Of a DNA stretch of 29,463 nucleotides, positions 23,190-29,463 are shown in pieces. Origin of the DNA: an uncultured Oscillospiraceae bacterium (GTDB lineage: Bacteria > Bacillota > Clostridia > Oscillospirales > Oscillospiraceae); contig CAKTOJ010000009.1 in assembly GCA_934589665.1 (NCBI GenBank), positions 1 to 29,463 on the forward strand. The letters are read 5' to 3'. The notes below the pieces were generated by a model. It made no database searches, had not been told where the DNA came from, and worked only from the letters and a program-made list of their open reading frames with translations. The position numbers were made by a program, and so were the translations under genes. Position 1 is the stretch's first letter. Each line of letters starts with the position of its first letter.

Positions 23190-24053
23190 TCAGCCGCGCG
23201 TGATGTCGCGGTGGTTGTCAAAGGCAGCGTAGCCAAGCTTATTTAAGTACTCCGTCACCGAGCGGGCAATGGACACCGAGCGGTGACGCCCACCAGTGCA
23301 GCCGACGGCGATGACGAGCATCGTCTTGCCCTCGTCCTGATACAGCGGAAGAAGAAAGGCGAGCATCTGCTCAAGCTTTGTCAGAAACTCCTTCGTCTGC
23401 GGGAAGGAAAAGACGTAATTGTAAACGTCGTCGTCCATGCCGGTCTTATAGCGCAGCTCCGGCACATAAAAGGGGTTCGGCATAAAGCGCACGTCAAAAA
23501 CCAAATCGGCCTCAAGCGGCACGCCGTATTTAAAGCCGAAGGACACCACATTGACGCTCAGCCGGCTCTGCTGCCCCTTTTCGCCGAAAAGGCCGTAGAG
23601 CTCACTCTTGAGCTTTGCGGAGCTCAGCGTGGTAGTGTCGATCACAAAATCCGCGCGCTCACGCAGCGGGCGCAGCAGCTCTGTCTCACGCTTCACCGCA
23701 TCCTCGATCGTTGTGCCGTCCTTCATCAGCGGGTGGCGGCGGCGCGTCTCCTTATACCGCTTGATGATGCTCTGCGTGTCCGCCTCCAGATACAGCAGGC
23801 GGCAGACCGTTCCGCTCTCACGCAGGCGGTCAATGACCTCCAGCAGCTCGTGAAAGCTGTTCACGCCGCCGCGGATGTCGTTGACCAGCGCGACACGGTC
23901 GTAGCGGCCGTCGCTCTCGGCGGAAAATTCAGCGAATTTCGGGATGATCTCCGCCGGCATGTTATCCACCGTGTAGTAGCCCATATCCTCCAGACAGGTT
24001 GCGGCGCTGGATTTTCCCGCGCCGGAAAGTCCTGAAATGACCAGTATCTCCAT
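23190..24053 (-). CDS. rapZ: RapZ/YvcJ nucleotide-binding protein
   Basis: The 287-residue protein has Walker A GLSGAGKS at 8-15, TVDNMP after it, and the conserved C-terminal motif GCTGGRHRSV at about 253-262. In Escherichia coli RapZ adapts GlmZ/GlmY small RNAs to RNase E to regulate glmS; in Bacillus the homologue YvcJ binds and hydrolyses nucleotides and affects competence. Which role applies here is not clear. ATG 24053 follows AAGGAGG and is 11 bases after murB. The neighbours murB and whiA are the usual Clostridia context. Confidence 0.95.
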   Translation of the reverse strand: MEILVISGLSGAGKSSAATCLEDMGYYTVDNMPAEIIPKFAEFSAESDGRYDRVALVNDIRGGVNSFHELLEVIDRLRESGTVCRLLYLEADTQSIIKRYKETRRRHPLMKDGTTIEDAVKRETELLRPLRERADFVIDTTTLSSAKLKSELYGLFGEKGQQSRLSVNVVSFGFKYGVPLEADLVFDVRFMPNPFYVPELRYKTGMDDDVYNYVFSFPQTKEFLTKLEQMLAFLLPLYQDEGKTMLVIAVGCTGGRHRSVSIARSVTEYLNKLGYAAFDNHRDITRG

Positions 24054-24064
24054 CTGCCGCCTCC

Positions 24065-25000
24065 TTACGAAATGATCTTTACTTCCGGCTCGAGCTTCAC
24101 GCCCGTGGCCGCAAAAACAGTGTTCTGCACCTTTTTAATCAGCGCGAGCACATCTGCACAGGTCGCTCCGCCGGCGTTGACCACAAAGCCCGCATGCTTT
24201 GTGCTGACCTCCGCTCCACCGACGCGCGTGCCCTTGAGACCGCACTGCTCGATGAGCGTGCCGGCAAAGTGCCCCTCGGGTCGCTTGAAGGTGCTCCCCG
24301 CGCTGGGAAGCTCAAGCGGCTGGCTCGCGCGGCGCTTGGCCGCAAGCTCCTCCATACGAGCCTTGATCGCGTCCGCGTCACCGCGCGTGAGCGTGAGCTT
24401 CGCGCGCAGCACGACCGCCTCGGGATGGTCGGTAAAAATACTGCGGCGGTAGCCAAGTGCAAGCTCCTCCCCGCGCAGCGTCCGGATTCCGTCAGGGAAC
24501 AGCGCCGTCACCTCTGTAAGCACATCCTTGAGTTCGCCGCCGTAAGCGCCCGCGTTCATCACCACGCCGCCGCCGAGACTTCCGGGAATGCCGTGGGCAA
24601 ACTCCAGTCCCGTCAGGCCATGCTGCCATGCAAGCACGCCCAGCCGCGCAAGCGATGTGCCAGCTTCCGCCGTGATGGTCTCTCCGTCGAGTGAGACGCG
24701 GTTGAGTCCCTCGCCCATCTGGATCACAAGCGCGTCAAGCCCCTCGTCGGCGGCAAGCAGATTTGTTCCGTTTCCCAGCAGGAATACTCTCACGCCGCAG
24801 TCCGCGGCAAAGCCTGTGAGCAGCACGATCTGCTCGCCGGAGACCGGAAACGCCATGCGTGCCGCCGGACCGCCGATGCGGAACGACGTATGCCGAGAGA
24901 GCGGCTCGTCGTGTACATATTTCAGATCCGGCAGATAGTCCGCCACCTGCCGGTCAAGCGCTGCCCAATCGGGGCAGGACGCAGAAATTGCAGTTCCCAT
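24065..25000 (-). CDS. murB: UDP-N-acetylenolpyruvylglucosamine reductase
   Basis: FAD-dependent reductase that makes UDP-N-acetylmuramate for peptidoglycan. The 311-residue protein shows the FAD-binding domain (HTSFRIGGPA at 37-46, LGNGTNLLAAD, GIPGSLGGGVVMNAGAYGGE), YRRSIF, SAGSTFKRPEG with the catalytic Ser and the C-terminal EPEV with the catalytic Glu. It belongs to the shorter Gram-positive type. ATG 25000 has AAGGAG upstream; the alternative 25018 start would overlap hprK by 4 bases. Confidence 0.97.
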   Translation of the reverse strand: MGTAISASCPDWAALDRQVADYLPDLKYVHDEPLSRHTSFRIGGPAARMAFPVSGEQIVLLTGFAADCGVRVFLLGNGTNLLAADEGLDALVIQMGEGLNRVSLDGETITAEAGTSLARLGVLAWQHGLTGLEFAHGIPGSLGGGVVMNAGAYGGELKDVLTEVTALFPDGIRTLRGEELALGYRRSIFTDHPEAVVLRAKLTLTRGDADAIKARMEELAAKRRASQPLELPSAGSTFKRPEGHFAGTLIEQCGLKGTRVGGAEVSTKHAGFVVNAGGATCADVLALIKKVQNTVFAATGVKLEPEVKIIS

Positions 25001-25014
25001 GTGCGCTCCTTTCC

Positions 25015-25953
25015 TCACTGCTGCGATTTGCGGTCGATGTGGCTGTCGATCTGCTCGACAAAATCACGCGCCGAGTTGATGCCGTACTTTTTCTGCCGGT
25101 TGTTCATCACCGCAAGCTCCACGATACCGGCAAGATTCCGTCCTGCCGAGACCGGAATGGTCAAAAGCGGAAGAGACACGCCCATGATCTGCGTATGCGC
25201 CTCGTCCAGGCCGAGGCGGTCATAGAACTTGTCATCCTGCCAGCGCTCAAACTGAATGACCAGATCGATCTGCGTGCTGGACTTGACGCCGCTCATGCCG
25301 AAGAGCTTCTGCACATCGACCACACCGATGCCGCGCACCTCCAGATAATGGCGGATCAGCTCCGGCGCCGTGCCGGTGAGCGCGTCGCCGATGCGGCGGA
25401 TCTCCACCGCGTCGTCCGCGACAAGACGGTGGCCGCGCTTGATGAGCTCGATGGCCGTCTCGCTCTTGCCGATGCCGCTCTCACCGAGGATGAACACGCC
25501 CTCGCCGTATACATCCATCAAAACGCCGTGGCGCGTGATCATGGGGGCGAGCTCGTGGTTGAGATAATCGATGGTCATGCTCGTAAACTCAACGGAGGTG
25601 TGCTCCGTGCGCAGCAGCGTGCGGCCGTACTTCTTTGCCATTTCCATGCACTCGGGAAATACGTCCAGCCGGCGCGAAATAACCAGCGCCGGAATCTCAT
25701 ACCGGAACAGCGCCTCGAAGCACTTGCGGCGCTCCTCCGCGGAATAGCCCTGAAGGAATGTCGTCTCGCCCTTGCCGATGATCTGCAGGCGGCGCGGGTC
25801 AAAATAGTCGAAAAAGCCGACGAACTGCAATCCCGGACGGTTTACGTCCGTGATCGTCAGGATCTCCGTTTCATAGTCCGTGCCGCGGTTGAGCACCTCC
25901 ATCTGAAACTTCTCTACGATGTCCTTTACTTTCACACTGCGATCGGTGTTCAT
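25015..25953 (-). CDS. hprK: HPr kinase/phosphorylase
   Basis: Phosphorylates HPr at Ser46 and removes that phosphate, controlling catabolite repression and sugar uptake in low-GC Gram-positives. The 312-residue protein has Walker A GESGIGKSE at 157-165, the LVADD segment at 177-181, and the signature LEVRGIGVVDV at 204-214. ATG 25953 is chosen for its GGGGG site 7 bases upstream; the reading frame remains open to 25974. It begins the likely operon that continues to dnaE and has a strong sigma-A promoter. Confidence 0.97.
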   Translation of the reverse strand: MNTDRSVKVKDIVEKFQMEVLNRGTDYETEILTITDVNRPGLQFVGFFDYFDPRRLQIIGKGETTFLQGYSAEERRKCFEALFRYEIPALVISRRLDVFPECMEMAKKYGRTLLRTEHTSVEFTSMTIDYLNHELAPMITRHGVLMDVYGEGVFILGESGIGKSETAIELIKRGHRLVADDAVEIRRIGDALTGTAPELIRHYLEVRGIGVVDVQKLFGMSGVKSSTQIDLVIQFERWQDDKFYDRLGLDEAHTQIMGVSLPLLTIPVSAGRNLAGIVELAVMNNRQKKYGINSARDFVEQIDSHIDRKSQQ

Positions 25954-25988
25954 AGCATATCCCCCGTCAGGCAAAATTTCTCGTATAT

Positions 25989-26017
25989 ATTATACCGGCT
26001 TTTCTTCTCTTTTACAA
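25989..26017 (-). promoter_or_regulatory. Predicted sigma-A promoter of the hprK operon
   Basis: Minus-strand -35 TTGTAA (26017-26012) and perfect -10 TATAAT (25994-25989), 17 bases apart, about 35 bases before the hprK start codon. Alternating inverted GGAAA/TTTCC elements lie just upstream (26034-26059). Confidence 0.8.
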
Positions 26018-26033
26018 GGGAAAAGGGAATTGT

Positions 26034-26059
26034 TTTCCATCGGAAACAGCTCGGTTTCC
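26034..26059. repeat. Alternating inverted TTTCC/GGAAA elements, possible operator
   Basis: TTTCC (26034-26038), ggaaac (26042-26047) and gtttcc (26054-26059) form two nested inverted repeats sharing the middle arm, with spacers of 3 and 6 bases. They lie 17 bases upstream of the hprK -35. This may be a binding site for a dimeric regulator or chance; it does not match the CcpA cre consensus. Confidence 0.35.
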
Positions 26060-26151
26060 CCGCTGCCCACATGCTTCTGACGCACAAAGCCGCGTGCGGC
26101 GTCCGGAAAATGGCGAAATGCAAAAAATTTTGAAAAAATAAAAAAATATGC

Positions 26152-26180
26152 TTGCTTTTTGCCTTTACTTCTGCTATCAT
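26152..26180 (+). promoter_or_regulatory. Predicted sigma-A promoter of rpmB with A-tract upstream
   Basis: -35 TTGCTT (26152-26157) and -10 TATCAT (26175-26180), 17 bases apart. The 30 bases before the -35 (26121-26150) are runs of A and T that would fit an UP element, as expected for a ribosomal protein gene. Confidence 0.75.
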
Positions 26181-26236
26181 AGCCAGTGCTTGCAATGCGC
26201 AAGTCTTGATTTGATTACAGCAAGGAGGTGCAACGG

Positions 26237-26425
26237 ATGGCAAAATGCGAGTTTTGCGACAAGGGCGTGGCCTTTGGTATTCAGGTTTCCCACTCCCACA
26301 GACGTTCCAATCGTCCTTGGAAGCCCAATGTCAAGCGCGTGAAGGCGATGGTCAACGGTACGCCCCGCCATGTCTATGTTTGTACCCGCTGTCTGCGTTC
26401 CGGTAAGGTTACCCGCGCGATTTAA
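26237..26425 (+). CDS. rpmB: 50S ribosomal protein L28, zinc-ribbon form
   Basis: The 62-residue protein matches L28 (GIQVSHSHRRSNRPWKPNV). Cysteine pairs C4/C7 and C49/C52 show the zinc-binding (C+) form rather than the cysteine-free paralogue made under zinc limitation. ATG 26237 is used instead of ATG 26228 because AAGGAGG sits 8 bases before it and L28 begins MAKC. It is a single-gene unit with its own promoter and terminator, on the plus strand. Confidence 0.97.
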   Translation: MAKCEFCDKGVAFGIQVSHSHRRSNRPWKPNVKRVKAMVNGTPRHVYVCTRCLRSGKVTRAI

Positions 26426-26439
26426 AAAGATAGCAGCAT

Positions 26440-26471
26440 AAAACCGCTCACCTTTCGGTGAGCGGTTTTTT
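26440..26471. terminator. Bidirectional terminator between rpmB and gpsA
   Basis: Stem 26444-26452 with 26457-26465 (ccgctcacc/ggtgagcgg), extendable by A-T pairs, loop TTTC, followed by TTTTTT on the plus strand; four A residues at 26440-26443 give a T tract on the minus strand. It ends rpmB and probably the gpsA transcript. Confidence 0.92.
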
Positions 26472-26488
26472 CTTTGTACTGTCCGCTG

Positions 26489-27490
26489 TCAGAACCAGTT
26501 GTTGTCGCTCTCGCGCTTCGGTGCGCGGATCATCAGCTCGTGCACCATCTCGCCCACATCCGCGTGGTTGTAGAGCACATCATAGGTCGCGCGGCAGATC
26601 GGCATTTCCACGCCCAGAGAATCGGCAAGCTCCTTCGCGCTCACGGCGGCATAGTAGCCCTCGACCACGCCGCCCATATCGGCGACGACCTCCTGCGGGT
26701 CCTTCCCCTCGCCGATGGCAATGCCTGCACGGCGGTTGCGCGAGTGCATGGAGGTACAGGTGACGATCATATCACCCATACCGGCAAGACCTGCCATTGT
26801 CTCGCGCCGTCCGCCGAGACGCTCGGCCAGGCGCGAGGTCTCCGCCAGCGCACGGGTGATGAGCAGAGCCTTGGTGTTGTCCCCCAGTCCGCGCCCGTCG
26901 CTTACGCCGCAGCACAGTGCCGCCACGTTCTTGAGCGCACCGGAGAGCTCCACACCGACTACATCATCGTGTGTGTAGACACGGAAGCGGTCGTTTGTAA
27001 ACACACGCTGGACCAGCAGCGCAGTCTGCTCGTCATCCGATGCCGCGACCACACCTGTCGGTACAGCGCGCGCGACCTCTTCGGCGTGCGAGGGGCCGGA
27101 GAGCACCGCGATCTTATGCCGGCCGCCGGTTTCCTGCGCAACGATCTGCGACATCCGCAGATGCGTCCCGCGCTCAATGCCCTTTGTGACAGAGACAAGC
27201 ACCGATCCCTCCGCAATGCAGGGCGCCGCCTGCGCGGCGACCGCGCGCAGCGCATAGGACGGCGATGCGAACACGACCAGCTCCGCGCTCTTCAAGCAGT
27301 TCAGGTCATTCGTCACCAAAAGCTCCGGCGGAAGCTCCACGCCAGCAAGTAAAGGATTTTCCCTTGTCTGCATCATTTGTTCCGCCTTCTGCGGATTGTG
27401 CGACCACAGGGTCACACGGTGTCCATTCTTTACCAGAAGCATGGCGATCGCCGTGCCCCAGCCGCCGCTGCCAAGTACAACGATATTCAT
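26489..27490 (-). CDS. gpsA: Glycerol-3-phosphate dehydrogenase [NAD(P)+]
   Basis: Reduces dihydroxyacetone phosphate to sn-glycerol 3-phosphate, the backbone for phospholipids. The 333-residue protein has the N-terminal dinucleotide site GSGGWGTAIA (8-17), VTKGIE, SGPSHAEEVA and the catalytic Lys region GALKNVAALCCGVSDGRGLGDN, then AGMGDMIVTCTSMHSRNR. ATG 27490 makes an ATGA overlap with the plsY stop, with GGAGGGAG upstream. PlsY uses its product, so the plsY-gpsA pair is functionally linked. Confidence 0.97.
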   Translation of the reverse strand: MNIVVLGSGGWGTAIAMLLVKNGHRVTLWSHNPQKAEQMMQTRENPLLAGVELPPELLVTNDLNCLKSAELVVFASPSYALRAVAAQAAPCIAEGSVLVSVTKGIERGTHLRMSQIVAQETGGRHKIAVLSGPSHAEEVARAVPTGVVAASDDEQTALLVQRVFTNDRFRVYTHDDVVGVELSGALKNVAALCCGVSDGRGLGDNTKALLITRALAETSRLAERLGGRRETMAGLAGMGDMIVTCTSMHSRNRRAGIAIGEGKDPQEVVADMGGVVEGYYAAVSAKELADSLGVEMPICRATYDVLYNHADVGEMVHELMIRAPKRESDNNWF

Positions 27491-28203
27491 TGATCTCCCT
27501 CCGTTTTCGGTGCTTTGACATGAAAGTGGAATTTATTTTCCGTTCCGTTCAAAAGCCGTCTGATATTCTCCCTGTGCGCCCAGAGCACGAGAGCCGCCAT
27601 GATGGCCGCGATCACCGTCAGCATGCCGTCCCGGAACACAAGTTGCGTCAGGGGTGGGAACAGCAGTGCCACAACCACGGAGCCGAGCGATACATAGCGC
27701 GTCGTCAGCATCAATGTGATGAAAAGTCCCCAGCTGATGAGCGCGATACGCCAGTCGAGCATCAGCATCATCGTGGCGGAGCACAAAACACCCTTTCCGC
27801 CCTTGAACTTCTCCGTGCAGGGAAACATGTGGCCGAGCAGACAGAAAAAGCCCGCCCAATATTTGAAGCGAAGCAAATAAATATGCTCAAGCTCCTGCGG
27901 TAGATAGGACAGTCCGTCCGGAAAAACCGGTACAGACCGATGCCCGAGCCAGACGGCAATGCCAACCGCCGCCACCGCTTTGAGCATGTCGCAGGCAACG
28001 ACAAGCGCCGCATAATGCGCACCATAGGTGCGGTAAAAATTCGTCAGTCCCGCGTTTCCGCTGCCGTGGGTACGCACATCGTCATGAAAAAAAATCCTTG
28101 AGGTCAAAATCGCCCCGTTGGTGCAGCCGCAGAAATACGCCGCCACCGCTGCTGCAAGCAAATACGCTGGATGGCTTACCAGTGCAGACGTGACAAGCTC
28201 CAT
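27487..28203 (-). CDS. plsY: Glycerol-3-phosphate acyltransferase PlsY
   Basis: Membrane acyltransferase that transfers an acyl group from acyl phosphate to glycerol 3-phosphate, the first step of phosphatidate synthesis. The 238-residue protein has several membrane helices, GSGNAGLTNFYR (47-58) and the FPCTEKFKGGKGV motif in the third conserved loop. ATG 28203 follows AAGGAGG; the longer open frame to 28365 would overlap der extensively. It is about 20-40 residues longer than a typical PlsY, mainly in a periplasmic-type loop (about 100-130), and the usual histidine of the HxFPxF motif is present (GHMFPC). Confidence 0.94.
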   Translation of the reverse strand: MELVTSALVSHPAYLLAAAVAAYFCGCTNGAILTSRIFFHDDVRTHGSGNAGLTNFYRTYGAHYAALVVACDMLKAVAAVGIAVWLGHRSVPVFPDGLSYLPQELEHIYLLRFKYWAGFFCLLGHMFPCTEKFKGGKGVLCSATMMLMLDWRIALISWGLFITLMLTTRYVSLGSVVVALLFPPLTQLVFRDGMLTVIAAIMAALVLWAHRENIRRLLNGTENKFHFHVKAPKTEGDQ

Positions 28204-28207
28204 TCCT

Positions 28208-29463
28208 TTACTCCTCCTTATCGCCCTTCTGACGGATCGACAGGATAACGGGCGTGCCCTCCAGGCCAAAAACATTGCGGATGCAGTTTTCCAGATACCG
28301 CTGGTAGGAGAAGTGGAACAGCTGCCGGTCATTGCAGAATACGACAAAGTGCGGCGGGCAGACACCGACCTGCGTCATGTAGTAGATCTTCAATCGCTTG
28401 CCCTTGTCCGTCGGCGGCTGCACGCGTGTCTGCGCATCCTCAAGAACATTGTTGAGCATGCCGGTGGTAATGCGGGTACAGGCCTGCGAGTGGACATAGT
28501 TGATGAGCTCAAAAAGGCGCGGCACACGCTGTCCGGTCGCAGCAGAGATGAACAGGATCGGCGCATAGGTCATGTAGGAAAGATCACGGCGGATATCCTC
28601 GCGCATTTTATCCATGGTCTTGCCGTCCTTTTCGACAAGGTCCCACTTGTTGACCACAATGATGCAGGCCTTGCCCGCCTCATGCGCAAGGCCCGCGACC
28701 TTGGTGTCCTGCTCGGTCACGCCCTCAGTGGCGTCGATCATGATGAGGCAGACATCCGCACGGTCAATGGCCATCGTTGCGCGCAGGACGCTGTAGCGCT
28801 CGATGTTCTCCTCAACCTTCGATTTTTTGCGCATGCCGGCGGTGTCGATAAAGACGTATTTGCCCGTCTCATTTTCAAAATAGGAGTCGATCGCGTCGCG
28901 CGTCGTACCCGCAACGTTGGAGACGATCACACGCTCCTGCCCCAGGATTCGGTTCGTGAGCGAGGATTTACCGACATTCGGCTTGCCGATGATGGCGACC
29001 TTTAAAACGTCGCTCTCCTCCTCCGCCTCTTCCTCCTCCGGGAAGTATGCCACGCAGGCGTCAAGCAGATCGCCCGTGCCATGGCCGTGAACAGCCGAGA
29101 CCGGGATCGGATCGCCGAGGCCGAGGTTATAGAACTCGTAGTAATCCGGATTCGGCGCGCCGATGGAGTCCATCTTGTTCACTGCCAGTACGATGGGCTT
29201 GCGCGAGCGCAGGAGCATATTGGCAACCTCCTGATCGGAGGCGGTCAGACCGGTTTTAATATCGGTCAGGAAAATGATGACCGTCGCGTTCTCAATGGCG
29301 ATCTGCGCCTGCTCACGCATAAAGGTCAGGATCTGACTGTCCGTGCGCGGCTCGATGCCGCCGGTATCGACCAGCGTAAATTTTTTGCCGACCCACTCGC
29401 ACTCGCCGTAAATACGGTCGCGGGTGACGCCGGGCGTATCCTCCACAATGGAAAGGCGCTGGC
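28208..29463 (-). CDS. der: GTPase Der (EngA), N-terminus cut off by window edge
   Basis: Tandem-GTPase involved in 50S subunit assembly. About 418 codons are visible; the first Walker A lies beyond the window. Present are switch I (SIVEDTPGVTRDR), DTGGIE and NKMD of the first GTPase, the acidic linker, Walker A GKPNVGKSS, DTAGMRKKSKV and NKWD of the second GTPase, and the C-terminal KH-like domain (GKRLKIYYMTQVGVCPPHFVVFCN). The next gene, plsY, starts 4 bases after the der stop, a common Clostridia arrangement. Confidence 0.97.
   Translation of the reverse strand, partial: QRLSIVEDTPGVTRDRIYGECEWVGKKFTLVDTGGIEPRTDSQILTFMREQAQIAIENATVIIFLTDIKTGLTASDQEVANMLLRSRKPIVLAVNKMDSIGAPNPDYYEFYNLGLGDPIPVSAVHGHGTGDLLDACVAYFPEEEEAEEESDVLKVAIIGKPNVGKSSLTNRILGQERVIVSNVAGTTRDAIDSYFENETGKYVFIDTAGMRKKSKVEENIERYSVLRATMAIDRADVCLIMIDATEGVTEQDTKVAGLAHEAGKACIIVVNKWDLVEKDGKTMDKMREDIRRDLSYMTYAPILFISAATGQRVPRLFELINYVHSQACTRITTGMLNNVLEDAQTRVQPPTDKGKRLKIYYMTQVGVCPPHFVVFCNDRQLFHFSYQRYLENCIRNVFGLEGTPVILSIRQKGDKEE

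Noticed and set aside
28204..28365. N-terminal extension of plsY from 28365
   Set aside because: Overlaps der in another frame, lacks homology and has no ribosome site; the ATG at 28203 has AAGGAGG.

Overview
The window is a dense block of housekeeping and sporulation genes from a GC-rich, endospore-forming Firmicute, most likely a Clostridia member of the Oscillospirales type. The evidence is a full spoIIIA operon, ArgR, HPr kinase, WhiA, a DnaE with an N-terminal PHP domain, a zinc-ribbon L28, and strong AGGAGG-type ribosome binding sites. All genes are on the minus strand except a DUF4364 gene and rpmB. No tRNA, rRNA, CRISPR array or insertion sequence was seen. No gene-free stretch exceeds 300 bases; the two largest gaps (8366-8605 and 25954-26236) hold promoters and a terminator.

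Layout from left to right. The left edge (1-395) is an AT-rich, incomplete gene for a zinc-ribbon/tetratricopeptide-like protein. Next is tyrS, whose last ~250 bases are equally AT-rich while the rest is GC-rich, so a sharp composition junction lies inside the gene near 680-690. A membrane-spanning, active-site-degenerate M28 peptidase homologue precedes tyrS under its own promoter. Then comes the conserved block recN, argR, nadK, tlyA, dxs, ispA, xseB, xseA, nusB, Asp23-family gene (listed against transcription), followed by spoIIIAH to spoIIIAA. This matches the Bacillus subtilis order except that accBC and folD are absent, nadK is present, and spoIVB-spo0A do not follow recN. Many of these genes overlap by 4-17 bases.

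Upstream of spoIIIA is a cysteine-rich protein gene of unknown function with a sporulation-type promoter and a strong terminator. A divergent DUF4364 gene follows, converging on a second block: hprK-murB-rapZ-whiA-dnaE and a small HAD-like protein that has lost its catalytic aspartates. hprK and rpmB are divergent from a 283-base intergenic region with two good sigma-A promoters. The right end is der (incomplete at the window edge), plsY and gpsA, converging on rpmB at a bidirectional terminator.

Together the genes cover translation (tyrS, rpmB, tlyA, der), DNA replication and repair (dnaE, recN, xseAB), isoprenoids and phospholipids (dxs, ispA, gpsA, plsY), cell wall and division (murB, rapZ, whiA), regulation (argR, hprK, nusB) and the mother-cell/forespore channel of sporulation (spoIIIA). 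No complete novel system is evident. The best leads are the tyrS junction, the cysteine-rich candidate sporulation gene, and the two apparently inactive enzyme homologues.
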